From the NCBI GenBank assembly GCA_025465355.1, contig JAODNN010000129.1, positions 61,697-125,696 on the forward strand: a DNA stretch of 64,000 nucleotides, written 5' to 3'. Below, one piece after another: positions 1 to 9,362 of this stretch (the first letter of the stretch is position 1; each line of letters starts with the position of its first letter). The notes under the pieces were generated by a model. That model was not told the origin of the DNA. It did not search any database and saw nothing but the letters and a program-made list of their open reading frames with translations. The DNA comes from Blastococcus sp. Its GTDB lineage: Bacteria > Actinomycetota > Actinomycetes > Mycobacteriales > Geodermatophilaceae. The translations under genes were made by a program, and so were the position numbers.

Positions 1-185
1 TCGTCCTCCAGCACCTGGTGCGGGTGTTCGAGCCGGGCGTCCGCTACCCGGAACGGGAGGTCAACGCGCTGCTGGCCGTCTGGCACCCCGACGTCGCGGC
101 GCTGCGGCGCTACCTGGTCGACGAGGGATTGCTCACCCGGGAGGCCGGCGTCTACTGGCGCAGCGGCGGCTACGTCGACGTGTGA
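1..185 (+). CDS. DUF2087-domain protein, 3' end only
   Basis: About 60 codons, read in frame from base 3, remain before a TGA stop; the start lies outside the window. The visible part contains RYPEREVNALLAVWHPDV followed by LRRYLVDEGLLTREAGVYWR. This 'grow-E-R-E-v-N ... LRRyLvd-g-LL-R ... YWR' pattern is typical of the DUF2087 domain found at the C terminus of many actinobacterial and firmicute regulators and small proteins. The biochemical role of the domain is unknown to me. The gene converges on rsgA. Whether an N-terminal HTH or SAM-binding domain precedes it cannot be seen. Confidence 0.7.
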   Translation, partial: VLQHLVRVFEPGVRYPEREVNALLAVWHPDVAALRRYLVDEGLLTREAGVYWRSGGYVDV

Positions 186-223
186 GAAAGGACCGCCTGC
201 CCCCCGGCCCCGTCCCGGGTCCC

Positions 224-262
224 GCCCTGAGCGTGCGAAGGGTGGGGAGGACGGGGTTCTTC
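224..262. repeat. intergenic repeat/terminator-like element, copy A
   Basis: A GC-rich stretch lies between the DUF2087 stop and the rsgA stop, so at a convergent junction. It aligns well with 10727-10767, another convergent junction. Both share a CCCY-(10 nt)-RGGG mini-hairpin core, then a G-rich run and TTCTT on the plus strand. The outer pair is T/A here and C/G in the other copy, so pairing is kept. It probably ends transcription from one or both sides; this is inference from position. Confidence 0.4.
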
Positions 263-1281
263 TAGTAGCCGGGGGCGACCTGGCCGACGGCGCCGAGCAG
301 CACGCGGAGACCGGCCAGCTGAAGCTGCCGGGCCGGGGGGCCCGCGGCGGCCCACGCGTCGAGGGCGCAGTCGGGATCATCAGCGGTGTGCCCGCAACCC
401 GGCGGGCAGTCGAGCGCGGCCTCGGCCAGCTCGTCGAAGGCGGCCAGGACGTCGTCGGCGGTGACGTGGGCCAGCCCGAAGGAGCGGATCCCCGGGGTGT
501 CGATGACCGTGCCGCCCTCCGGCAGGTCGAAGAGCACCACCGAGGACGACGTGTGCCGCCCCTTCCCGATCTTGCTCACGTCACCGGTGGCCCGGAAGGC
601 GTCGGGGACGAGCCGGTTGACCAGAGTCGACTTGCCGACCCCCGACTGGCCGACCAGCACGCTCGTCCGCCACGCGAGCCGGTCGAGGAGCGGGTCGAGC
701 GGCGTCTCGCGGGAGATCGGCACGGCGTCCAGGCCCAGTCCGGCGTAGCGGTCCAGCAGCGGCTGCGGACTGGCCAGGTCGGTCTTCGTCAGGCACAGCA
801 GCGGCTCGAGCCCGCCCGCGTACGCGGCCACCAGGCAACGGTCGAGGAAGCCCAGCGCGGGCTCCGGGTCGGTGACGGCGGTGACGATCACCAGCAGGTC
901 GGCGTTGGCGACGACGATCCGCTCCGTGGGGTCGGTGTCGTCGGCAGTGCGGCGCAGTGACGTCGTCCGTTCCTCGATCGTCACGATCCGGGCAAGGGTG
1001 TCGGTCCGGCCGCTCGTGTCACCCACCAGCCGCACACGGTCACCGACGACGACGCCGTGCTTGCCCAGCTCCCGGGCACGCATCGACGTGACGTCGACCG
1101 GGCTGCCGTCGGGGCCCTCGACGCGCACCGTCATCCGCCCGCGGTCGACCGCGACCACCAACCCGGGCACGGCGTCGGCATGCGTCGGGCGGGTACGGGT
1201 GCGGGGCCGGGAGCCACGGGCGTTCGGCCGGGACCGGACGTCGTCCTCGTCCGATCGGCTGTCGTGCCGGCGGGGGCTCAG
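262..1281 (-). CDS. rsgA: ribosome small-subunit-dependent GTPase A
   Basis: RsgA is a circularly permuted GTPase that acts late in 30S subunit maturation. The permuted order is visible: G4 (TKTD, about residue 165) precedes the P-loop GQSGVGKST (about 211-219) and G3 DTPG (about 261). The C-terminal zinc site CPPGC-x-H-x6-C follows (about 292-305). A GTG at 1170 would give 302 residues but drops the family's conserved N terminus (DEDDVRSRPN and RTRTRPTHADAVPG). Reading upstream in frame, the first usable codon is CTG at 1281-1279, overlapping the aroA TGA and 7 nt after GGGAG, giving 339 residues. I chose that start; it is unusual. The gene is coupled to aroA. Confidence 0.85.
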   Translation of the reverse strand: MSPRRHDSRSDEDDVRSRPNARGSRPRTRTRPTHADAVPGLVVAVDRGRMTVRVEGPDGSPVDVTSMRARELGKHGVVVGDRVRLVGDTSGRTDTLARIVTIEERTTSLRRTADDTDPTERIVVANADLLVIVTAVTDPEPALGFLDRCLVAAYAGGLEPLLCLTKTDLASPQPLLDRYAGLGLDAVPISRETPLDPLLDRLAWRTSVLVGQSGVGKSTLVNRLVPDAFRATGDVSKIGKGRHTSSSVVLFDLPEGGTVIDTPGIRSFGLAHVTADDVLAAFDELAEAALDCPPGCGHTADDPDCALDAWAAAGPPARQLQLAGLRVLLGAVGQVAPGY

Positions 1282-2558
1282 CTCGGGGCTCCCACGGGCC
1301 GGCTCAACAGCTCCGACCAGCGCGCGCGGAAGTCGGGCATCGTCTTGGTCACCGCACCCGGGTCGGCGACAGCCACACCGTCGACGGCGAGCCCCAGCAC
1401 GGCCGCGGCCATGACCATGCGGTGGTCGGCGTACGAGCCGACCTGGGCGGGGCGGCGGGGGCCCGGCTCGATGACCAGGCCGTCGGGCAGCTGCTCCACC
1501 CGTGCTCCGACCGCGCTCAGCACCTCGTCGAGGGCCTGCAGCCGGTCGGTCTCGTGCCCGCGCAGGTGACCGATGCCGGTCAGCCGTGACGGGCCGTCGG
1601 CCAGCGCGCAGAGTGCGGCGAGCACGGGCGTGAGCTCTCCGACCTCGGCGAGATCGGCGACCAGCGGCCGGATCGACCCGCTGCCCGTGACCTGCAGGCC
1701 GTCGGCCGTCCGGGTCACCTCGGCGCCCATCTCCGCCAGCAGCCGGTCCAGCTGGGCACCCGGCTGGGTGGTGACCTCGGGCCAGTCACGGACGGTCACC
1801 CGGCCGCCGGTGACGAGCGCGGCGGCCAGGAAGGGTGCGGCGTTCGAGAGGTCGGGTTCGACGACGCGGTCGACGGCGGCGATCGGGCCGGGGGAGACCT
1901 GCCACCCGCGGTCGGTGGCGGCGACCTGCACGCCGTGCTCGCGCAGCGTGGTCACGGTCATCTCCACGTGGGGCATGGACGGCACCCCGCCGGTGAGACG
2001 CAGGTCGATCCCGTCGTCGAACCGCGCGGCGGCGAGCAGCAGCCCGGAGACGATCTGCGAGGACTCGCTCGCGTCGACGTCCACCCCGCCGCCCCCCACC
2101 CGGCCGGTGCCGTGCACGGTGAACGGTGCGCGTCCGCGGCCGGCGTCGTCGATCTCCACCCCGAGCGTCCGCAGGGCGGCGATCAGGCCGGCGTTGGGCC
2201 GGTCGCGCAGCCGAGGGTCGCCGTCCACGGTGACCGCGCCGTCCGCCAGTGCGGCGACCGGCGGCAGGAAGCGCAGGACCGTGCCGGCCAGCCCGGCGTC
2301 GACGTCGGCAGGGCCGCGCAACGGCTGCGGGGTGACCAGCAGATCGTCGCCGTCGTCCTCGATGCGCACCCCGAGGGCCCGGAGGCCGGCGGCCATGAGG
2401 TCGGTGTCGCGGGCGCGCAGCGGGCGGACCAGCCGGCTGGGCCCGTCGGCGAGCGCGGCCAGGACGAGGGCTCGTGCGGTGATCGACTTCGATCCCGGGA
2501 GGGCGACCACGGCATCGACGGGCGTTGCCCGGTGCGGCGTCTTCCAGACCTCGGTCAC
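1278..2558 (-). CDS. aroA: 3-phosphoshikimate 1-carboxyvinyltransferase (EPSP synthase)
   Basis: This 426-residue protein catalyses the sixth shikimate-pathway step, joining phosphoenolpyruvate and shikimate-3-phosphate on the way to aromatic amino acids. Both repeats of the two-domain inside-out barrel are present. Visible landmarks are the N-terminal PGSKSITARALVLAAL substrate loop, DGDPRLRDRPNAGL, the SSQIVSGLLLAA helix and the C-terminal YADHRMVMAAAVLGL motif. Translation starts at GTG. Its TGA overlaps the putative CTG start of rsgA, so the two are probably co-transcribed. In mycobacteria aroA also lies close to the sigH region, in line with the neighbours here. Confidence 0.95.
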   Translation of the reverse strand: MTEVWKTPHRATPVDAVVALPGSKSITARALVLAALADGPSRLVRPLRARDTDLMAAGLRALGVRIEDDGDDLLVTPQPLRGPADVDAGLAGTVLRFLPPVAALADGAVTVDGDPRLRDRPNAGLIAALRTLGVEIDDAGRGRAPFTVHGTGRVGGGGVDVDASESSQIVSGLLLAAARFDDGIDLRLTGGVPSMPHVEMTVTTLREHGVQVAATDRGWQVSPGPIAAVDRVVEPDLSNAAPFLAAALVTGGRVTVRDWPEVTTQPGAQLDRLLAEMGAEVTRTADGLQVTGSGSIRPLVADLAEVGELTPVLAALCALADGPSRLTGIGHLRGHETDRLQALDEVLSAVGARVEQLPDGLVIEPGPRRPAQVGSYADHRMVMAAAVLGLAVDGVAVADPGAVTKTMPDFRARWSELLSRPVGAPS

Positions 2559-2586
2559 GCCACCATCCTGCCCTGGACCACCCGGC

Positions 2587-3027
2587 TCATCCCTCGGACA
2601 TCGCCGAGACGACGGCGGCCACCCGCCGCTCGCGGGTCGCCTCGGTCTTCGCGTCGGTCACCGCCAGCACGTGCTGGAGCCGGTGGCTGTAGGAGATCCC
2701 GTCGAATCGGCGGCGGGCCGCCGGATCCGCGTCCAGAGCCGCGGCGAGATCCGCGGGCACCTCGACGACGCGGGGTTCGGTGTCGATCTCGATGTCGACC
2801 TCCACCACGTCGCCGGCGGCGACACCGGCCGCGGCCCGCCGCTCGGCGCTGAGCGGGATCATGAACCGGCCGCCGCGGGGCGCCACCGTGCTGCGGTAGG
2901 TGTGGCCCCCGACGGTCACCACCACCGCCGGCTTCTTCCCGGCGCCCAGGCCCTCGACCACCTCGGGCGGCACGACGAGACCGGTGGCGGTCTTGCCGCC
3001 CAGCACAACGGTGGTGGAGAACTTCAT
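2587..3027 (-). CDS. YdeI/OmpD-associated (DUF1905 plus OmdA) family protein
   Basis: A 146-residue protein starting at MKFSTTVVLGGKTATGLVVP; an in-frame ATG four codons upstream is possible. The first half matches DUF1905, a small beta barrel with GGHTYRSTVAPRGGRFMIPLS and VAAGDVVEVDIE. The second half resembles the OmdA domain (VPADLAAALDADPAARRRFDGISYSHR followed by a basic RERR segment). These proteins are widespread in soil bacteria and their function is not established. The gene lies 28 nt upstream of aroA on the same strand, so the two could share a transcript. Confidence 0.75.
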   Translation of the reverse strand: MKFSTTVVLGGKTATGLVVPPEVVEGLGAGKKPAVVVTVGGHTYRSTVAPRGGRFMIPLSAERRAAAGVAAGDVVEVDIEIDTEPRVVEVPADLAAALDADPAARRRFDGISYSHRLQHVLAVTDAKTEATRERRVAAVVSAMSEG

Positions 3028-3095
3028 GGCCGAGAGCATGGCAGCCCCGCGCCGCCGCATCGCTGCGTCACGGCGGCGCGGGGCGATCGGGGAAC

Positions 3096-4553
<1,458 letters not shown>

Positions 4554-4597
4554 GTCGGTGATCCTCGTCTCTGGCCCGTCAGGTCGTCGACGGGCCT

Positions 4598-4629
4598 CTT
4601 ACCCGGGTGGCTTCTTACCCGGGTGGCTT
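4598..4629. repeat. tandem 16-bp repeat with ACCCGGGT palindromes
   Basis: CTTACCCGGGTGGCTT occurs twice, head to tail and without mismatch. Each copy contains the 8-bp palindrome ACCCGGGT, so two palindromes are spaced 16 bp centre to centre. The repeat lies between the divergent aldehyde dehydrogenase (start 4553) and SRAP (start 4728) genes. That position fits a regulatory site, but no regulator can be assigned; a simple slippage duplication is the alternative. Confidence 0.45.
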
Positions 4630-4727
4630 CGCGCCACGCACCGTCCGTCTCAGGGAGGCCGGCTGTCGGAGGCCGGACATAGAGTCGGGAGGAGAGTCGG
4701 AATGGCGACTTCCAGGGAGGATCCGCC

Positions 4728-5474
4728 ATGTGTGGTCGCTACGCCGCGAGCCGCCGTCCCGAGGATCTGGTGCTCGAGTTCGAGGCTGTCCGCGCCGAGG
4801 GGCAGTCAGCGCTCCCGGCCGACTACAACGTGGCGCCCACGAAGGACGTCTACGTCGTGCGGCACAAGAAGGAGCGCGACGCCGAGGGGGCGCCCACCGG
4901 TGGCGGGCACCGGGAGCTGCGCGCCGTCCGCTGGGGGCTGGTGCCGTCGTGGGCGAAGGACGTCTCGGTCGGCAGCCGGATGCTCAACGCCCGGGTCGAG
5001 TCGCTGACCGACAAGCCGGCGTTCCGGAAGGCCGCGGCGTCCCGCCGCTGCCTGGTGCCGGCCGACGGCTGGTACGAGTGGGCCAAGCGCCTGGACTCCC
5101 CGGTCAAGCAGCCGTACTTCGTCGCGCCGCAGGACGGTTCCGTGCTGGCCTTCGCCGGGCTGTGGGAGGTGTGGGGCCGCGGTGAGGACAGGCTCTACAC
5201 GTGCACGGTCGTGACATCGCCCGCGGTCGGCGCACTCGCCGAGATCCACGACCGGATGCCGCTGGTGCTGCCGCCTGACCGCTGGGCCGAGTGGCTCGAC
5301 CCCGCGCGCGAGGACGTCGGGGAGCTCGCCCGGCCGACCCCGCCCCAGCTGGTCGAGGGCCTGGAACTGCGGCCGGTCAGCACCGCGGTGAACAACGTGG
5401 CCAACAACGGCCCCGAACTGACGGCGCGCGCGGAAACGGTCAGCGTGCCGGCCGACCAGCCCGCCCTCTTCTGA
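4728..5474 (+). CDS. SOS-response-associated peptidase (SRAP/YedK-HMCES family)
   Basis: A 248-residue protein starting MCGRYAAS. Removing Met1 exposes the catalytic Cys2, which forms a thiazolidine crosslink with abasic sites in single-stranded DNA. Family landmarks follow in order: YNVAPTKDV with the conserved Asn, RWGLVPSWAKD, NARVES, RRCLVPADGWYEW with the conserved Glu, and LAEIHDRMPLVL with the active-site His. Length is normal for the family. A clear GGGAGG sits 7 nt before the ATG. The mycobacterial homologue also neighbours aroA and sigH, which supports a conserved block. Confidence 0.9.
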   Translation: MCGRYAASRRPEDLVLEFEAVRAEGQSALPADYNVAPTKDVYVVRHKKERDAEGAPTGGGHRELRAVRWGLVPSWAKDVSVGSRMLNARVESLTDKPAFRKAAASRRCLVPADGWYEWAKRLDSPVKQPYFVAPQDGSVLAFAGLWEVWGRGEDRLYTCTVVTSPAVGALAEIHDRMPLVLPPDRWAEWLDPAREDVGELARPTPPQLVEGLELRPVSTAVNNVANNGPELTARAETVSVPADQPALF

Positions 5475-5476
5475 TC

Positions 5477-6982
5477 GTGGGCCCACCCGCCCCTGGCGCG
5501 CTGCCGAACTGGGTCGCGGCGACGGTCACGTTCCTGTGCTCCGGTGCCGTCCTCGTCCTGGAGGTCGTCGGTCTGCGGTTGATCGCCCCGTACGTCGGAG
5601 TCACCCTGCAGACCAGTACGGCGATCATCGGATTTGCCCTGGCCGCGATCGCGATGGGCGCGTGGACCGGCGGCGCCACTGCCGACCGGAGCGATCCCCG
5701 CGGCCTGATCGCGCCGTTGATGGTCGCCGGTGGAGCGCTGCTCGTCGCGGTGCTGCCCCTGGTTCGGTTCACCGGCGCACTGCTCACCGGCGCCGACGCC
5801 GGCGGGGTGCTGCTCCTGGCCGCCGCGGCTGTGGTCGTGCCCGCTGCGCTGCTGTCCGCGGTGCCGCCGATGGTGGTGAAGCTGCAGCTGTCCAGCCTCG
5901 CCGAGACCGGATCGGTGGTCGGGCGACTGTCGGGCATCGGCACGCTCGGCGGGATCGCCGCGACCTTCGTCACCGGGTTCCTGCTCATCGCGATCCTGCC
6001 CAGCAGCATCATTCTCGTCGGCACCGGCGCGCTCACCGCGGCTGCCGGTGTGGCAGTGGGCGTGCTCCTCCGACGCCGGTCAGGGGAAGCAGCTGGACGG
6101 GTGCCTGGCGGACTGCTGGTGCTCGTCGTCGCCGGGGGCCTGCTCGCGGCGGTGGCCCCGACTCCGTGCGAGGAGGAGACCGCCTACCACTGCGCGCGGG
6201 TGGTCGCGGATCCGCACCGACCCTCCGGGCGGCTGCTGATGCTCGACACGCTGCGGCACTCGTACGTCGACCTGGCCGACCCGACGCATCTCGAGTTCGA
6301 GTACGTCCGCGCCATTGCCGCCGTCACCGACGCCCTCGCGCCCACCGGCGAGCCGCTCTCGGCGTTGCACATCGGTGGCGGCGGCCTCACGCTGCCCCGT
6401 TACCTGGAGGCCGTCCGTCCGGGAACGGAGAACCTGGTCATGGAGGTGGACCCCGGCGTCGTCCGGATCGACCGGAACCGGCTGGCGCTCGAGACCTCCG
6501 AGCGAGTGCGGGTGCGCGTCGCCGACGGGCGGGTCGGGCTCGCCGAGGAACGGCCGGGCCGGCGCGACCTGGTGGTCGGCGACGCGTTCGGGGGACTGTC
6601 CGTGCCGTGGCAGCTGACCACCCGGGAGGCCCTCGGTCTGATCGACGCCGCCCTGGCAGACGACGGCGTCTACGCGGTGAACCTGATCGACTATCCGCCC
6701 CTGGACTTCGTCCGCGCGGAACTCGGGACGATGCGCGCGGTCTTCCCCCACGTGCTGCTGCTCGCCGCGCCGTCGGTACTGGCGGGGGAGGACGGCGGCA
6801 ACGTCGTCGCGGTGGCTTCACGCAGACCGCTCCCGGCCGATCGGATCGCCGCGGCCGTCTCCGTCCACGCGCTCCCGTGGCAGGTGGTCCAGGGGAGCCG
6901 ACTGGACGAGTTCGTGGGCGATGCGCCGGTCCTGACCGACGACTTCGCCCCGGTCGACCAGCTGCTCACGCCCGACGGCTGA
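5477..6982 (+). CDS. polytopic membrane domain fused to spermidine-synthase-like domain
   Basis: A 501-residue protein whose GTG start lies 2 nt after the SRAP stop, so the two probably share a transcript. Residues about 15-230 form several hydrophobic segments (VTFLCSGAVLVLEVVGLRLI, then others to LVLVVAGGLLAAVAP). The C-terminal half is a Rossmann methyltransferase-type fold of the spermidine synthase superfamily: LHIGGGGLTLPRYLEA nucleotide loop, MEVDPGVV acidic residue, VADGR, DLVVGDAFGG, and VYAVNLIDYP. Such fusions occur widely in actinobacteria. Whether the enzyme makes polyamines is unproven; the usual aspartate proton-acceptor context is altered, so the substrate is open. Confidence 0.75.
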   Translation: MGPPAPGALPNWVAATVTFLCSGAVLVLEVVGLRLIAPYVGVTLQTSTAIIGFALAAIAMGAWTGGATADRSDPRGLIAPLMVAGGALLVAVLPLVRFTGALLTGADAGGVLLLAAAAVVVPAALLSAVPPMVVKLQLSSLAETGSVVGRLSGIGTLGGIAATFVTGFLLIAILPSSIILVGTGALTAAAGVAVGVLLRRRSGEAAGRVPGGLLVLVVAGGLLAAVAPTPCEEETAYHCARVVADPHRPSGRLLMLDTLRHSYVDLADPTHLEFEYVRAIAAVTDALAPTGEPLSALHIGGGGLTLPRYLEAVRPGTENLVMEVDPGVVRIDRNRLALETSERVRVRVADGRVGLAEERPGRRDLVVGDAFGGLSVPWQLTTREALGLIDAALADDGVYAVNLIDYPPLDFVRAELGTMRAVFPHVLLLAAPSVLAGEDGGNVVAVASRRPLPADRIAAAVSVHALPWQVVQGSRLDEFVGDAPVLTDDFAPVDQLLTPDG

Positions 6983-6997
6983 GCTCTCGCCGGCCGG

Positions 6998-7324
6998 CTA
7001 CTGCTGCCGCTCGCCCCCGCTGTCGAAGAACCGCTCGATGTAGCGCTGGGGCAGCAGTGGGCTGTCCCGGGTGAGGGAGAAGACCTCGCTGCCGTCCCGC
7101 GGTGGCACGTCCGCCACCTGATAGACCTGAGCGAAGTCGGCGAGGTACGTCGCGCCCGCGAAGGCCGCGTACTCCGCGGCCTCGGCGGATGCCTTCTCGA
7201 GGGCCTCGTCGAGGGAGCCGGCCTGCCAGAGCGTGATCCGCTCCTCGTAACCGCTCTCCACCTCGCCCGGGGTCTCGAACAGGGATCGGACGGCGTACCA
7301 GCGGCTGTCGTCTTCGGCGGCCAC
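6998..7324 (-). CDS. small hypothetical protein, DUF4288-like
   Basis: A 108-residue soluble protein. Its WYAVRSLFE opening followed by YEERITLWQAGSLDEALEKA and a regular Glu/Ala-rich helix resembles the DUF4288 family of small alpha/beta proteins of unknown role. It has no signal peptide, membrane segment or cysteine. It ends 15 nt from the stop of the convergent fused membrane/spermidine synthase gene and starts 4 nt from the ybaK stop, so it is likely translated from the ybaK transcript. The family assignment rests on the motif pattern only. Confidence 0.55.
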   Translation of the reverse strand: MAAEDDSRWYAVRSLFETPGEVESGYEERITLWQAGSLDEALEKASAEAAEYAAFAGATYLADFAQVYQVADVPPRDGSEVFSLTRDSPLLPQRYIERFFDSGGERQQ

Positions 7325-7328
7325 CGAC

Positions 7329-7802
7329 TCAGCGGCCGATCGGGGCGGTGCCGGCCTTCGTGAGCCGCACCAGGTCGGCGGGCGCGAGCTCCACCTGGAG
7401 GCCGCGCCGGCCGGCGCTCACCATGACGGTCCCGAAGTCCATGGCGGAGGCGTCGACCACCGTCGGGAGGGCCTTGCGCTGGCCGAGGGGGCTGATCCCG
7501 CCGAGCACGTAGCCCGTCGTCCGCTCGGCGTCTGCGGGCTCGGCCATGACCGCCTTCCGGCCGCCGACGGCCGCGGCCAGGGCCTTGAGGTCGAGCGTGC
7601 CGCTCACCGGGACCAGGGCGACGGTCAGCGCGCCGTCCACCCGTGCCACCAGGGTCTTGAACACCTGCCGGGGGTCGGCGCCGAGTGCGGCCACGGCGGC
7701 ATCGCCGTGCCCCTGGTCGGACGGGTGCTCGGGGTCATAGGGATGCAGTGTGTGCGGGACCTTCGCGCGCACCAGCACGTTCACCGCAGGGGTCGCCGCC
7801 AC
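7329..7802 (-). CDS. ybaK: Cys-tRNA(Pro) deacylase, YbaK/EbsC family
   Basis: A 157-residue editing enzyme that hydrolyses Cys-tRNA(Pro) formed by prolyl-tRNA synthetase. Family features are visible: [21 protein letters not shown] at the N terminus, [11 protein letters not shown] with the catalytic-pocket Lys, [32 protein letters not shown] across its middle, [22 protein letters not shown], and a C-terminal [16 protein letters not shown] at 7844 would add 14 residues lacking family similarity, so I prefer the GTG at 7802. The gene is divergent from sigR. Confidence 0.88.
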   Translation of the reverse strand: MAATPAVNVLVRAKVPHTLHPYDPEHPSDQGHGDAAVAALGADPRQVFKTLVARVDGALTVALVPVSGTLDLKALAAAVGGRKAVMAEPADAERTTGYVLGGISPLGQRKALPTVVDASAMDFGTVMVSAGRRGLQVELAPADLVRLTKAGTAPIGR

Positions 7803-7858
7803 GACGTCCCAGCGTAGTGAGGCACCGCCCGTGTCCGGCCGCACATCCGCCGAACGGG

Positions 7859-7885
7859 GGAATGCGCGCCGGAGCCGATGCGGTT
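7859..7885 (+). promoter_or_regulatory. SigR-type promoter (GGAAT-N19-GTT)
   Basis: GGAAT at 7859-7863 is followed after 19 nt by GTT at 7883-7885. This matches the established SigR/SigH consensus (GGAAT, about 18-19 nt, GTT). It lies about 130 nt before the sigR start codon and on the right strand, so sigR-rsrA is probably autoregulated under thiol oxidation. The transcription start would be near 7892, inferred from spacing. Confidence 0.6.
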
Positions 7886-8023
7886 GCAGGACACGTGAGT
7901 AGCACCGTCTCCAGCGTTCGGCCGCGGACCGCGCCCGGTCGGCCCCCCGGCCGGCCCGATACGCCGCGACTAGGATTGACCGACGTGGTCGCCCGCATCC
8001 GGGGACCGCAGAGAGGACGGTCG

Positions 8024-8740
8024 GTGGCCCAGGATTCCGTGAGCGACAACCCCGCCCCCGAGCCCGCCGAGACCCCGGTGCACACGCCGGGTGAGCCGGT
8101 CGAGGTTCCCGAGGCGCGCGAGGGTGGCAGCCGCACGGAGCTGGCCGAGACCCGTGCCGAGCGGGACGCCCGCTTCGAGCGCGACGCCCTGCCTTTCCTC
8201 GATCAGCTCTATCCGGCGGCGCTGCGGATGACCCGCAATCCCGCCGACGCGGAGGACCTGGTCCAGGAGACCTTCGTGAAGGCCTACTCGGCCTTCCACC
8301 AGTTCGCCGAGGGCACCAACCTCAAGGCGTGGCTGTACCGGATCCTGACCAACACCTACATCAACAGCTACCGCAAGAAGCAGCGCCAGCCGCAGCAGTA
8401 CCCCACCGAGCAGGTGCAGGACTGGCAGCTCTACGCCGCGGAGGAGCACAGCTCCAGCGGGTTGCGATCGGCCGAGATCGAGGCACTGGACCACCTCCCG
8501 GACTCCGACATCAAGGAAGCGCTCCAGCAGCTTCCGGAGGATTTCCGGCTGGCCGTCTACCTGGCAGACGTCGAGGGCTTTGCATACAAGGAGATCGCCG
8601 AGATCATGGGCACGCCCATCGGCACGGTGATGTCCCGCCTGCACCGCGGTCGGCGCGGGCTGCAGAAGCTGTTGGCTGATTACGCCCGTGAGCGCGGCTT
8701 CGTCCGCGCCGGAGCCGGGGAGGAGGCGAGCCACTCATGA
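8024..8740 (+). CDS. sigR: ECF sigma factor SigR (SigH), thiol-oxidative stress
   Basis: A 238-residue group IV sigma factor with an acidic N-terminal extension of about 50 residues. Region 2 holds [25 protein letters not shown] and the promoter-melting segment [17 protein letters not shown]; region 4 carries [40 protein letters not shown]. The close match to SigR/SigH, plus the downstream RsrA, fixes the subtype. It directs transcription of thioredoxin, mycothiol and protein-quality genes in relatives. GTG start at 8024 follows GAGAGG by 8 nt; a GTG 15 nt further on is possible. It overlaps rsrA by 4 nt. Confidence 0.93.
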   Translation: MAQDSVSDNPAPEPAETPVHTPGEPVEVPEAREGGSRTELAETRAERDARFERDALPFLDQLYPAALRMTRNPADAEDLVQETFVKAYSAFHQFAEGTNLKAWLYRILTNTYINSYRKKQRQPQQYPTEQVQDWQLYAAEEHSSSGLRSAEIEALDHLPDSDIKEALQQLPEDFRLAVYLADVEGFAYKEIAEIMGTPIGTVMSRLHRGRRGLQKLLADYARERGFVRAGAGEEASHS

Positions 8741-9078
8741 GCGACGACGCTCAGGGGCCCGGCGAGCCGATCGACATCAGCTCATGCGACGACGTCCTGT
8801 CCCACGTCTTCGAGTTCCTGGACCACGAGACCGACGACGACCGGCGTGCGGTGATCGCCGAGCATCTCGAGGACTGCTCGCCGTGCCTGCGCCAGTTCGG
8901 CATCGAGCAGGAGTTCAAGGCGCTGGTCCGCCGCCGCTGCGGCGGGGATCCGCCGCCGGTGGGCCTGCGGGACCGGATCAAGGTGCAGCTGACCACCGTC
9001 TCCTTCGAGGAGGACGGCACACAGGTCAGCGTGGAGCGGATGACCGTCGAACGTTCGGGGGAGCGCCCCACCGCCTGA
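8737..9078 (+). CDS. rsrA: mycothiol-system anti-sigma-R factor (ZAS family)
   Basis: A 113-residue zinc-binding anti-sigma factor that holds SigR inactive until its thiols oxidise. The redox/zinc residues are visible as Cys17, His43, Cys47 and Cys50 (HLEDCSPC). The spacing equals that of Streptomyces RsrA (C11, H37, C41, C44) shifted by six. The rest is a short helical region ([19 protein letters not shown]) and a C-terminal extension to about residue 113. Start ATG overlaps the sigR stop (ATGA), so stoichiometric coupling with SigR is expected. Confidence 0.93.
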   Translation: MSDDAQGPGEPIDISSCDDVLSHVFEFLDHETDDDRRAVIAEHLEDCSPCLRQFGIEQEFKALVRRRCGGDPPPVGLRDRIKVQLTTVSFEEDGTQVSVERMTVERSGERPTA

Positions 9079-9088
9079 TGCGGTGGGG
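9066..9088 (+). terminator. hairpin after rsrA
   Basis: CCCCACCGC (9066-9074), loop CTGAT, then GCGGTGGGG (9080-9088) form a perfect 9-bp stem that includes the rsrA stop codon in its loop. It stands between the convergent rsrA and bL37 genes. There is no T-run, as is common in GC-rich actinobacteria, so termination is inferred from stem strength and position. Confidence 0.55.
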
Positions 9089-9113
9089 GCGCCGCCCCTG
9101 CCTGGGCCTGGGA

Positions 9114-9188
9114 TCAGGCGTTGGGCCGCTTGCCGTGGTTGGCGCCGTTCTTCTTACGGGCGCGCCGCTTGCGTCCACGCTTGGACAT
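9114..9188 (-). CDS. 50S ribosomal protein bL37 (24 residues)
   Basis: A 24-residue, extremely basic protein beginning MSKRGRKRRARK and ending GANHGKRPNA. This matches the actinobacteria-specific large-subunit protein bL37, first seen in mycobacterial ribosome structures. A strong GGAGGG precedes the ATG by about 8 nt, which makes it a real gene despite its size. It lies between rsrA (convergent) and the biotin-carboxylase-like gene (divergent). Genes this short are usually missed by automated callers. Confidence 0.85.
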   Translation of the reverse strand: MSKRGRKRRARKKNGANHGKRPNA

Positions 9189-9362
9189 CGCTGCCCTCCT
9201 CTCGCGCTGCCGGTGGGCCGCACTGGCCTCTGGTTCTCGCGAGCCGGACGCGCCGCACGGGAGGTGCGCAGCGCCGCCGGACCCGCCAAGCTGACCGGGC
9301 AAGCCTCTCACGGGGCGATCCGGCTCCGCGCCGGGCGGGGGAGCGCAGGAGGAGAGGCACGG

